A stretch of 64,000 nucleotides of DNA, taken from the NCBI GenBank assembly GCA_007922195.1, contig ML682005.1, positions 26,633,015 through 26,697,014 of the forward strand, written 5' to 3'. The notes under the pieces are model-generated. The model was not told the origin of the DNA. It worked only from the letters and a program-made list of their open reading frames with translations, and did not search any database. Both the position numbers and the translations under genes were made by a program. This stretch comes from Podocnemis expansa (lineage: Eukaryota > Chordata > Testudines > Podocnemididae). Every line of letters starts with the position of its first letter. Positions within the stretch are counted from its first letter, which is position 1. This document shows positions 1 to 9,759 of the stretch, piece after piece.

Positions 1-837
1 AGCGATTATTATCACTTGTTTGTTGACTTTGTAAAGATAAGATTTCAGAGAAAATGGAATGTCACTGTCTGGAATTCTCCGTCATTGCAATTCCACGAAT
101 ATTGATTAGTTCCTAGAGGCTGTTGAGGACTCATTGTCTCTTCACTGTAGTATGCTGATGAAATTACCAATATGTAAGGTTTGTGCTGCTTTTTGTTGTC
201 TTGCAGTGTGTCAAAATTGAGTACCTTAATTGAATCAACATGCTGTCTTGCTAGTTAACTTCTGCTTTTCACTATTCATTTTTTCAAGAAAGTTGTGGGT
301 ACTTTCACAGAGGGATTATGTTGGGGGAGAAGGGAAAGAGGGAGGATTTTTTTGACATAGAAGCACTTGTTTTGATTTGCTCCTGATGTGGGTTAAAATG
401 AGTCTGGGGGATTTGACTTTTGATTACTTTTGTTCTGCATGGAACAAAGATTAGAAGAGAACCTACACCCCCAGAATGTTTACAGTCTCAAAGAAAACAT
501 TTTAGCTCAGTATATCCAAGTCATTTCATATGACAACCCTGATCTTATACAGTGCCACTTGATGCAGGTCTACAGTCAGTAAAAAATTATCAAAATATAA
601 GTCAATAAAGATAATGTGTTAGTAACTACATAAACACATTTTATATAGGAGTGACTGACTAGTGCAACAGGCATTCACCATTGGGCTGGCTACTCTCCAG
701 CTGGTGGGTAAACAGTCTTCCATGCCATTTCCCTTACCCAGCCAGGTAGCAGCTTCCACCAGACCTGTGCCTCTCCAGTGCCTCTTACAAGCAACCAAGT
801 GGTTCTACATCTGTATACAAGGTCTTGCAGGATTACT
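1..837. other. Gene-free stretch
   Basis: AT-rich sequence with stop codons in all frames and no recognisable domain or repeat. A 68-codon open frame on the minus strand (690-896) overlaps the foldback that follows and has no coding character. Confidence 0.6.
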
Positions 838-1065
838 ATGAAGTCTGGGTAACGGGGGTATGATTTGTAGAGTGAACCAGTGTATTGCACTCTCACTACT
901 CTATGTGGACTCTGCTAGTGCGTATTAAGTGCCCTTAACTGTGCACTGTTAGAATCCTTTTGGAAACTACATCAGTGAATGCTAGCTGGATCTACTTGGG
1001 GAGTGAGAGTGCAGCACCCATATGTGCTATACAAATCATACCCCCATATTGCAGACTTCAGGGTC
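838..1065. repeat. Foldback (MITE-like) inverted repeat
   Basis: The stretch from about 838 to 930 is matched, as imperfect reverse complement, by about 966 to 1065. Shared blocks include gggggtatgatttgta and gcactctcact in one arm and their complements in the other. The centre is about 35 bp. Such foldbacks are typical of non-autonomous DNA transposons. I cannot name the family and see no clear target duplication. Confidence 0.6.
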
Positions 1066-1849
1066 GTATAGACAACTCAGAAGACTCATGGATGAAACCA
1101 AGTCCACAGACTGTATGTTTTGCATCCCTGTTTGCTGGATATATTCTGCTCTCAGATAGGTGAAATCAGTACTCAATGGGAAATGGATATGTATATCCGA
1201 GGGCAGAACTTGTCATTAAAGAACAGAGAGAGTGCCAAAAACAAAACTTAGAATTATGGCCCAGTTAAATTTCATTTTCTTTTTCATTTTCATTCTTTAA
1301 AACAATAATTTAGGACTCTGAATATATTACCTTGTAGGGAAATGAGAAAGTGTATGGTAGAAAGTGCATAAATGCCTATTGTTTTTTGGTTAGATACCTT
1401 ATTTTTATTGGGTGACTAAGCTTTCCATACCCATTAAAAAGTCATAGTGGTATGTGGCTTTCAATAGATTTTCATCCTTAACTAAAATAACTTCACTGTC
1501 AAAAAAAAAAAAAAAAGGAGGGGGACAAAGAAAAGCAGCTTCATTTCATTACCTGTTCTGGATGCTAAGCACATTCTGTGTTCACAGCAAACAAAATGTC
1601 AATTTAAAAGGACTCCTCAGAGTTTCTGATGGAGTGGTGAAGAAAACCTGGCAAGTGTACTTGTGGTTTTATACAGGTCTGCACAAAGCCATTACCTACC
1701 AGATACCAGCAATAAGAAGAATGCCAGCAGTGATTTTATAGTCTTAAAAAGTGAACTGAAAAATCCAGGAAATGTTCAGATCTATAAAAACTGAGTCACC
1801 TTAAGCTTCTATAAATGTGATCAGACTATTCCTTTTTCCTTATTCATGG
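1066..1849. other. Gene-free stretch with a poly-A run
   Basis: There are no domains or convincing exons. A run of 16 A followed by AGGAGGGGG lies near 1501-1525. A 95-codon frame reads straight through the A-run as a lysine stretch and is not credible as a gene. Confidence 0.55.
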
Positions 1850-2533
1850 TGTGGCGAGATGAGGCCTTAGGCGCCCCTGTAGGTCCTGCGCTTTCTATCA
1901 TCCGGCAAGATTTGGCTGACCCTTCTCAATTTTTCCTTCCCCCGGTAGTGAGGGGTTGGCTGATGGGAGAGAGTCGGGGGGCCCCGTCCCAGCCTCAACC
2001 CTGGGCCCCAACCCAGGGATCCTATTAAGTAGCAGTCTCCACCCTTAGTCTAGGAGGGCTGCTACCTTCCCTGGATCACCACTCAGCGGCCCCACTGCTC
2101 CTGATCTGCCTTGAGACTCTGGGAAATCCCACAGTCTCTAGTTCTAAAGCCGCAGTCTTTAGGCTCTGGAACGTTCCACAGTCTCCCTCAATTAAATATA
2201 GTCCACCCTCAGGCTGCAGGTCCTAGTGGCCTTGCTTGTAGGGTTTTCTCTCCCAAATGTCCCCACTGTACCTCTTTGGTGTTGTGGCAAAACACCAAAC
2301 AAACTGTCAGTGTCCTCTCGGCAGTTCTACTCCTCTCTAGTCTCCTTTCAGATGCCCCATGTGCCTGAGAACGAGGCTTTAAGTAGCAGGCCTGTTGGTT
2401 GGGACACCTGGGACCAATTATTCTAAAATATTTCAGGCTAACTTAACCCAGGGAAGAAAGCTTTATTAAGCCTTGGGCTAATATATACTGCCTCCACCAC
2501 TCTCCTATACCCATCCAGACTCACCCTGTCACA
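1850..2533 (-). repeat. 3' LTR of the Gmr1-like element
   Basis: Aligns with 6991-7688 with about 14 substitutions by eye. It lacks 14 bp around 2490 that the other LTR has. The minus strand carries a TATA-like ATATATTAGCC and, about 20 nt further, AATAAA (2462-2467). The open frames inside it (2111-2368, 2226-2426) occur identically in the other LTR and are not genes. Confidence 0.93.
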
Positions 2534-2535
2534 CA

Positions 2536-2556
2536 TCTTCCCCCCCACCCCACTCA
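2536..2556 (-). promoter_or_regulatory. Polypurine tract
   Basis: On the minus strand a G/A run (GTGGGGTGGGGGGGAAGATG) ends directly at the TGTGAC start of the 3' LTR. This is where the plus-strand primer of reverse transcription is expected. Position and composition support it. Confidence 0.75.
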
Positions 2557-2561
2557 ATCCC

Positions 2562-3793
2562 TCAGGGTTGGGCAACTTGGGATGTCATACAGTGAGCCTG
2601 GGACAGGCCATCTGCATTCTCATGGCAACTTCTGGATCTGTGTTGCACAGTGAATCGAAAAGGCTGGAGGGACAAGAACCATCTGGTCACCCATGCATTT
2701 TTCTCCTTATTTCGTTACATCCATTGGAGGTGAGCATGATCAGTTATGAGGGTAAAGTGGTGACCTAGCAGGTAATAGCGGAGAGTTTTCATAGCCCACT
2801 TGACAGCGAGGCACTCCTTTTCTACCTTCGCATATTTCTGCTCCCTTGGGAGGAGTTTTCTACTAAGATACATTATCGGGTGTTCTTTGTCTCCCACCAT
2901 CTGCGATAGGGCTGCTCCCAACCCCATCTCTGAGGTGTCAATCTGTAGTATAAATTCCTTGGTGAAGTCTGGGGCAAGTAAAACAGGGTTGCTGAAGAGG
3001 GCTGTCCATAAGTCCTTAAAGGCCTCTTCTGCTGCAGGCCTCCACCGCACCGTGTCAGGGCCCTGGGCTTTTATCAGGTCTGTTAGAGGACTAGCTCTGG
3101 AAGCAGAATGAGAAATGAATTGCTGATAGTATTCTACAACTCCCAAGAATGCTCAAACCTGCTTCTTTCGGTTGGGTTGAGGCCAGTTCTGGATGGCTTC
3201 CAGCTTGTTGAGTTGGGGCTTTACTACACCCCTACCTACAATGTACCCCAGATATCTTGCCTCAGCTAGACGTACAGCACATTTTGCAGTGTTTGCTGTG
3301 AGACCGGTCTGCCTCAGGGTGTCTAGTACTACTTCTACTTTCTGCAAGTGGGTTTCCCAGTCCGGGGTGTATATAACTACATCATGTAGGTATGCTGCAG
3401 CATAGCTCACATGTGGATGTAGTAGCTTGTCCATCAAGAGCTGGAAGGTGGCTGGTGCCCCATGGAGTCCGAAAGGGAGGCCGGTATACTGAAATAGCCC
3501 ATCTGGTGTGGCAAATGAAATCTTTTCTTTTGCCTCTGGAGCTAGGGGAATTTGCCAATACCCCTTGGCCAAATCGAGGGTGGTTAAGAAACGGGCCTTG
3601 CCCAGGTGGTTCTCAAGCTCACCTATGCAGGGCATGAGGTATGCATCAAACTTGGAAACCTCCTTTAATTGGTGGAAGTCATTGCAAAATCTTGTAGTGC
3701 CATCAGGTTTAGGCACAAACACAATTGGGCTAGACCACTGACTATGTGATTCTTCTGTGACCCCCATCGCTAACATCTTCTCCACCTCGCCTT
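2562..3793 (-). pseudogene. Reverse transcriptase and RNase H of the Gmr1-like element
   Basis: This is the C-terminal part of Pol, the DNA polymerase and RNA-strand nuclease of the element. The RT frame (3785-3153) shows RT block order: SPIVFVPKPDG, then LDLAKGYWQIPL, then FGLHGAPATFQ, then the catalytic block. The catalytic block reads Y-L-H-D (3381-3392) where Y-x-D-D is required, so the first aspartate is lost. RNase H follows in the same frame after an in-frame TGA (3153-3155, probably a decayed CGA). It has the QIDTS catalytic start and a HAHLQW block, a second stop TAA at 2715-2717, and a tail ending with NADGLSQ before a natural stop at 2562. A one-base loss near 3790 disconnects it from upstream pol. 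Confidence 0.9.
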
Positions 3794-3984
3794 AATCTCC
3801 TTCCTTTTGGCTTCTGGGATCCTATAGGGTCTCATTGTTACTCTGGTGGCAGGGTCTGTGATAAGACTGGTAAATGTCCGTTGTTTGGCCTGATCTGGGC
3901 GAGAACACATCCTGGTTCCAGGCTGTCATCTCTGCTGCCTCTGTTTTTTGATCTGGTATCAAGTCTGGTGATATCTTTACTTGT
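3794..3984 (-). other. Pol linker between integrase and RT
   Basis: Minus-strand pol sequence without an open frame, containing remnants of the RT-proximal linker (reading IPEAKRKEI just before the frameshift). It has no recognisable domain of its own. Confidence 0.5.
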
Positions 3985-5134
3985 TCAGGTGGCTCTGTCT
4001 CCTTTGTCAGTGTCGCACATGCTTCTCAGGCTTTCCAGGGCTTTAATAGGTTGACATGGTAGACCTGTTCTTGCTTTCAACGCCCTGGCTGTCGCACTCT
4101 GTAGTTGGTTTCCCCAACAGACTCTGACTTCACAGGGCCCCTGCCACTGGGCCAACAGTTTACTCTCAGATGTGGGTACCAGTACCATCACCTGGTCTCC
4201 TGTCTGGAAATGCCAAATTGTGGCTTGGCAGTTGAGCCTTGTTGAGCCTTTTGGGCTTTCACTAGATGTTCCCTTCCAATGGGGGTTACATGGGCTATCC
4301 AATCTCTCATCTGCAGCACATGGTCTACTACATTTTTCTCTGGAATGGGTTCTTCCTCCCAAATCTCCTTGGCTATATCTAAGATTCCCTGCTGGTGGTG
4401 TCCGTGTAGCAGTTCAAAAGGGGAGAAGCCTGTGGAGGCCTGTGGTACCTCATGGATGGCAAACATGAGGTATGGCAGCAAGGTGTCCCAGTCTTTCCCA
4501 TCTTGACTTACTACCTTTCCTATCATAGTCTTAAGCGTCCTATTGAATCTTTCTACAAGACCATCTGCCTGTGGATGATAGACAGACGTTCGTAGGGTCT
4601 GTACATGCAATAATGTGCATAAGTCCTTCATTAGTTTTGACATAAACGGGGTTCCCTGGTCTGTCAATATTTCTTTGGGTATCCCGACATGTGCAAAAAT
4701 TTTTACCAACTCTGTTGCTATAGTCTTGGAGGCAGTGTTCCATAAGGGGACAGCCTCTTGGTATCTGGTGGAATAGTCAAGAACAATGAGTATATGCTGG
4801 TGACCTCGTGCTGTTTTCTCCAGGGGGCCCACTAGATCCATGGCAATCCGCTCAAATGGATTTTGATGATGAGGAGAGGCACTAATGGGGCCCTTAAATT
4901 AGGATGGAGGCTGTGTAATTGGCACTCAGGGCATGTGACACAGTATCGCTGTACATCTTCATGGACCCCAGGCCAAAAGAACCTTCTTAAAATTTGAGCC
5001 AGGGTTTTTTCTACCCCTGAGTGCCCACCGAAGAGGTGACTGTGGTCTAAACTCAACACAGACTTTTGGTGTTTCCATGGTACCAGGAGTTGTAGCATCT
5101 TGTTTCCCTCTACCTCTGTGACTCGATATAGCAA
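3985..5134 (-). pseudogene. Integrase of the Gmr1-like element, located upstream of RT
   Basis: The integrase would join element DNA to the chromosome. The zinc-binding HHCC part is read at 5134-4832 (HLFGGHSG, then CVTCPEC). A frameshift near 4870 leads to the catalytic core at 4841-4188. This has D in MDLVGPL, D in LTDQGTPF and E in GLVERFNRT. The last two acidic residues are separated by 35 residues, a perfect DD35E spacing. After another frameshift near 4190 the C-terminal domain (GDQVMVLVPTSESKLLAQWQ) follows. All three integrase domains are in normal order, but the whole gene lies between protease and RT. Because of the frameshifts no integrase can be made. Confidence 0.9.
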
Positions 5135-5589
5135 GGTATTGTCAGATAGGGTCCTGGGCCTCGGGTCTTTCCCTCTACTGGGACTCCATCTATCTCTGCC
5201 ACTTCCTTTCTGGCATCAGTATATCTTGGATCTTCAGCCTGGTCTCTCTGAAATTTTCCATGCACTGGGCTTAGCTGTTCAGGCTCTCTTGGGTTGGGTT
5301 CTACCCCCTTCACCAGGTTTGGTGCGGTTCAGCTCAGAGTCCCCCAGTTTCCTCTTCTCTCTGAGTAGCTTCTCTAGCTGCAGCCCATGTCTGCCTACCC
5401 AAGCCGGGATTCTGGTACCCAAAGCCTTAGCTGCCCTCCTCCCGGGCCAAGTCTTTCGGTCCTTTCCTTGTGGAGGGAATATATCCTGATCTATCTCTGA
5501 GCATATCGGGGGGTGGTCCTCTGGGGCCACTGTAGTACCTTGTTTCAAAGCTCTTCTCTTTCTCTAAACCCTCTGGGGGAAGTAGAGTC

Positions 5590-5850
5590 CCAAAACCTGG
5601 GAAATCTCTTCCTATCAGGACAAGGTATGGGAGATTAGGAACCACCCCGGCTGCTACACTTTTGACTCCATCCTGAACCTCAACGTCTGCTGGGATAGTT
5701 GGGTAATATCCAACTGTCTCATGAATGCAAGTTACTTGAGTTCATTTAGCCTGTGCCAGCTGACTATGCTTCAAAGTTTGCCTGAAATAAGGGTGATAGC
5801 ACTCCCTGAATCCACTAGGGATAAAGTCTTGACTCTGTTTAATTTCACGG
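5590..5850 (-). pseudogene. Aspartic protease of the Gmr1-like element
   Basis: The minus-strand translation shows the retroviral-type protease active site LVDSGSAITLI, with the D-S-G codons at 5804-5812. About 50 codons on lies the C-terminal block LVLIGRDFP in another frame (5645 leftward). The enzyme would process the Gag-Pol polyprotein. A TGA shortly after the active site and a frameshift before the GRDFP block inactivate it. Between this and the integrase zinc finger (5590-5135) the linker is open only in short, different frames. Confidence 0.8.
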
Positions 5851-5879
5851 GCCTGGTATATCTATGTGGGGTTAGGGAC

Positions 5880-6903
5880 ACCCCTACAAGGTGGATAAGA
5901 TCTCAAGAGTTGGCCCAGCTTCCCATGTTGCACTGTGCAGGCTCCTCTGCATTGGGGCATTGGGTTGCTATGTGTCCCCACTCCCCATATGCATAACATC
6001 GACAGTTTGCCCTAGGCACCCCTTTATCTTTTGGACTGGGGAAACTCTTCCCATTTTCTTTGCCCAGGTCATTCCATTCCTTGTTGCCTTCTACTTGACC
6101 CTCTGTTTCCTTTGTTTTCTGGCTGGCCTTTTTGGTTGCTCGGGCACCAAAGCCAGGGGCAGGTCATCGGGTTCTGGGCAAGTCGTCTCTGGTTGCTCGG
6201 GAAAGTTCTCTGGCCATTAATTGTCTTTCAGCTAACTCAATCAGTTCCTCATGAGAGGAGGGGTCACGCTGGCCTACCCATGTATGGAGGTCTGAGGGCA
6301 ACCCCCTCATATACAGGTCAATAACTTGGATTTCCATCATCTCTGGTTGGCGGATCTTGGGGCACAGCCACCTCTTGGCGAGGTGGACAAGGTCAAATTG
6401 TTGCAATCTTGGGGCCTTGCCCTCCTGGTACCTCCAATCATGGTACCTCTGGGCTCTCACAGTCGTAGTGACTCCTGACTGAGCCAGGATCTCTGTTTTT
6501 AACAGATGGTAGTCAGCTGTTGCCATTGTGGATGGGTCATAGTATGCCTTCTGGGCTTCTCCACATAAGAAAGGGGCAATAATGCTAGCCCCCTGGGCCT
6601 GGGGCCAAGCCTCCTGTGTAGCAATCCTCTCAAAAGTGAGGTATGCCTCCGCGTCATCTTCTGCAGGTATGCAGTAGCTTGCAGATGTCTAGTCTTGTCA
6701 GGCCCAGAGTTTTGGGAAGCCAGGGGCTTCAGCTGGCCCACCACCTCTCACAAGAGGGCACGGCCCTCATTTGCCTGGTTAATTGGCAACTGGTTGGTCT
6801 CTTGCTGTAACCACAGGGCTTCTTGCTGTGCAGCAATCTGGACCCTGGTGGCCTCTTGCTGGGCTGCCATAACCTGCATGAGTGCCTTTACTACATCCTC
6901 CAT
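5880..6903 (-). pseudogene. Gag with SCAN-like capsid segment
   Basis: The likely start is the ATG at 6903-6901. The N-terminal part is glutamine-rich and probably helical (repeated AAQQEA). A TGA at about 6748 and a frameshift near 6660 follow. The capsid then continues through a frame open to 6164, containing RYHDWRYQEG, HLAKRWLCP, LYMRGLPSDLHTWV and ELIELAERQL. These blocks follow the helix pattern of the vertebrate SCAN domain, which is known to derive from Gmr1-like gag. A nucleocapsid knuckle at about 5953-6003 reads C-Y-A-Y-G-x2-G-H-x4-C: the second zinc cysteine is tyrosine. Gag would form the particle in which reverse transcription occurs. Confidence 0.85.
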
Positions 6904-6970
6904 GTTGGTGGAGGAAGGTGGTTTCTTTTGCTTCACTAGTCCCCCTTTCTGTTTAAGTTGCGGCGCAAAT

Positions 6971-6988
6971 ATCCCTCCCCTGATGCCA
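6971..6988 (-). promoter_or_regulatory. Candidate primer-binding site
   Basis: Two bases inside the 5' LTR the minus strand reads TGGCATCAGGGGAGGGAT. The TGG start and position are right for a tRNA primer site. I could not match it confidently to a tRNA; a leucine tRNA is the nearest guess. Confidence 0.45.
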
Positions 6989-6990
6989 TA

Positions 6991-7688
6991 TGTGGCGAGG
7001 TGAGGCCTCAGGCGCCCTTATAGGTCCTGTGCTTTCTATCATCCGGCAAGATTTGGCTGACCCTTCTCAATTTTTCCTTCCCCCGGTAGTGAGGGGTTGG
7101 CTGATGGGAGAGAGTCAGGGGGCCCAGTCCCAACCTCAACCCTGGGCCCCAACCCAGGGATCCTATTAAGTAGCAGTCTCCACCCTTAGTCTAGGAGGGC
7201 TGCTACCTTCCCTGGATCGCCACTCAGCGGCCCCACTGCTCCTGATCTGCCTTGAGACTCTGGGAAATCCCACAGTCTCTAGTTCTAAAGCCGCAGTCTT
7301 TAGGCTCTGGAACGTTCCACAGTCTCCCTCAATTAAATATAGTCCACCCTCAGGCTGCAGGTCCTAGTGGCCTTGCTTGTAGGGTTTTCTCTCCCAAATG
7401 TCCCCACTGTACCTCTTTGGTGTTGTGGCAAAACACCAAACAAACTGTCAGTGTCCTCTCGGCAGTTCTACTCCTCTCTAGTCTCCTTTCAGATGCCCCA
7501 TGTGCCTGAGAACGAGGCTTTAAGTAGCAGGCCTGTTGGTTGGGACACCTGGGACCAATTATTCTAAAATATTTCAGGCTAACTTAACCCAGGGAAGAAA
7601 GCTTTATTAAGCCTGGGGCTAATATATATACTGAAATAGCCTGGACCTCCACCACTCTCCTATACCCATCTAGCCTGACCCTATCACA
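6991..7688 (-). repeat. 5' LTR of the Gmr1-like element
   Basis: Pairs with 1850-2533. On the minus strand a TATA-like GTATATATATTAGCC lies at about 7619-7633 and AATAAA at 7603-7608, both within the first 90 nt of the LTR. Transcription would therefore leave a very short U3 and about 600 nt of R plus U5, if these motifs are the ones used. Confidence 0.93.
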
Positions 7689-9457
7689 ATGTTATTTTAA
7701 AAAATTAAGTTATTGTGGGGAAAAGCATCAGTTCATGCTTCCATCTGCATGTGGTAAAAAAGGAAGGAAAATTAATTTTGGAAATTCTATGCTTTTCATG
7801 ACTCTCGCAAGCTCAAAATAGTACAGAACTTGAGACATGCTGGCTATTCTAACATAGCAGTCAGACACATGTACATTTACTTTTGGCTCAACTTCAGTAA
7901 TTACAGAACTAGCAGAATTGAATATGAAGCTTTGGTACTAATAAGCTTTGGGTTCTAATAAGTAAAGAAATGCATTTAGTGTTTGTTTTAATGTATTCCG
8001 TTGGAGTTGAGCAAAAAATATACGTCTGTGCTGTCACAAACATCAGTTCTAAAATCTACTTTGTTAATCTTTAAAAGTGCCATGGGACTCCTTGTTTTGC
8101 TGAACTAGACTGACATGGCTACCCCTTTGGAATTTTTAGAGACTATTGTTATTATGTAATAGGTCCAGGATTACCTACCTAAAGAATTCAAAATTCATGG
8201 CATACACTACTTCCCCTGTCCCTCAGCGATACAACTTTTAAAATAATACATTTTGGATTCTTTACATTTGCCTTCTTGTTTTTGCTGCTTTTGCAGCTTT
8301 TCTTCAAAATCTTGATGTAGAGGTTTTTTGTTTTTTTTTAAAAAAGACAGTTGAGACTTTTAGGTCATCACTTGACTCCAGGATCTTGTGCAGTAAGAAA
8401 AACATCCAACATCATAAGGCTCAGGATAAAGCTGCAAGAGTTAGTAAAACTGAATTGTGTCCAGATTTGATTTAATCAGAAATGTAAGAGGAAAATGAGG
8501 GGGGGGGGGACACGTGGTGTTTTCAACCACATTTATTCTACAGTTGACACTTGGATAATACGTGTAATAGATAAGCAAATTAAAGTTGTCAAGCACGTCA
8601 TACAGTGGTGAAATGCTCATTGTCACAGTATATAAATGATGGAGCATCGTACAAATGATCTGTGCAGTGCTCTTCTTTTGCCTGTGTTGTCAATTAATTT
8701 TTTGCTTCATTTATTTACCCAGTTCCTGAATCCTTAGTGGTACCCCCTGCAGCCTGTTTTATATTCCAAAGAAAACCACAAACTTCCCTTAATAGCAGCT
8801 ACTGAAGTTTTTAATACAGGCCAAATTTACTGACCCTCAGAACTGCTGATGATTTTCAGAAGTTTGAGAGCTAGGGCACATTTGCCTTGCCTCTAGGCTT
8901 AAGCCCTATGGGGTGGCGGCAGGGCTCAGGGCATGGCAGCTGCACCCCATGGGGCAGAAGCACTGAGCCTACGAACAAACACCCTGTCACAGGATGGAAG
9001 CCAAGGGGCCTGACAGAACCCCCTAGCCTCATCATCCCATTGTGGGCTGAATCTCTGAGTCCTGACAGGTGTGCTTCTGGGGCTGAAGACATGAGATAGC
9101 TTCCTCACCCCTGCTGGGAAGCAACCTCTTGCCCCCATCATCCCACTGCATGGGAGAAGCTATGAATTTCCCATCCCAGAGTGGTAGGCAGAGAATAGAG
9201 AAATGGGAACCTTGGGGGTTACATGAAGCTCCTAAATCAGTTTGGCAATCCCAGTACAGGCAACACAATTCTTTCTCAATCCCACCCACATCAAATAGCA
9301 TTTGAAAGATATAAAACTGAGGCCCAGAGAGGTTAAGGCTAACATTTTCAAAGTATCTGCTAATTTTGAGAGACAAAATCCAGCTTGAGAGACAGAAGCT
9401 CTGAGTTTGATAGAAGTTGCACTTGCAGGTCACAGAGACTTCCCATGGGGTTATGTG
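7689..9457. other. Gene-free stretch
   Basis: No exon or domain. It contains one short interspersed repeat (8060-8136), a run of G near 8501-8510 and a moderately GC-rich patch (8870-9140) whose overlapping open frames on both strands indicate composition, not coding. Confidence 0.55.
8060..8136. repeat. Short interspersed repeat, family A
   Basis: Contains the blocks GTTAATCTTTAAAAGTGCC, GACTCCTTGTTTTGCTG and GACATGGCTACCCC. These recur with variation at 15895, 21020, 40840, 50165 and 57791. It is a dispersed sauropsid repeat that I recognise by pattern but cannot name securely. Confidence 0.75.
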
Positions 9458-9549
9458 CAGGGGCATTGCTAGCACTGGGCTTATGGGGTTTGAGCCCTGA
9501 GTCCCGGCACCAGAACCCCAGATGATCTTCCAGGCCAGGGGTGCTCCTG
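9458..9549. mobile_element. hAT-like MITE, family B (short copy)
   Basis: A 92-bp element starting CAGGGGCATTGCT and ending with a short inverted counterpart (GCTCCTG). It is flanked on both sides by the identical octamer GTTATGTG. The 8-bp duplication and CAGGGG end are hAT hallmarks. It looks like an internally deleted relative of 26630-26911 and 29076-29477. Confidence 0.8.
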
Positions 9550-9617
9550 GTTATGTGGTTTGGCATCTGTGAATTTCAGGCTCAAAATTTCTCAAGGTGA
9601 GTACTAAAAATTAGTAG

Positions 9618-9735
9618 CAACTTAAGAAAATTTGGGCATAAATGACTTGCCTAAGGTCAAATAAATGTGTGTCAGAATGAAAACCCAGATTTCTGGACAT
9701 CCTGTTCTATGTGTCAGATCCAAGACCATCTTCTC
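9618..9735 (-). repeat. CORE-SINE (MIR-like) fragment
   Basis: Reads TGACTTGCCTAAGGTCA followed by an AACCCAGATTT-like block, the antisense pattern of tRNA-derived CORE-SINEs. It is strongly diverged. A GAGGCCCAGAGAGGTTAAG piece at about 9320 may be another piece of such an element. Confidence 0.55.
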
Positions 9736-9759
9736 CACCCTACACAAATCTTCTTCCAT

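Larger units (their letters stand above)
1850..7688 (-). mobile_element. Gmr1-like Ty3/gypsy LTR retrotransposon, complete but decayed
   Basis: A 5.84-kb element read on the minus strand. It is bounded by LTRs of 698 bp (right, 5') and 684 bp (left, 3') that begin TGTGA and end GCCACA. Going left from the 5' LTR come a candidate primer-binding site, gag with a SCAN-like segment and CCHC knuckle, aspartic protease, integrase, reverse transcriptase, RNase H, then a purine-rich tract against the 3' LTR. Integrase before RT is the order described for Gmr1-type elements and is the reverse of ordinary gypsy. Stops and frameshifts break every domain, so this copy is inactive. Flanking tetranucleotides ATGG (left) and ATGT (right) may be a mutated 4-bp target duplication. 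Confidence 0.88.

Noticed and set aside
2111..2426. Open frames repeated at 7252-7567
   Set aside because: They lie in the two LTRs and are identical because the LTRs are. There is no coding motif, and they are antisense to the element.
6164..6526. SCAN-domain host gene
   Set aside because: The SCAN-like segment is followed by knuckle, protease, integrase, RT and LTR on the same strand, so it is retrotransposon gag and not a zinc-finger gene exon.
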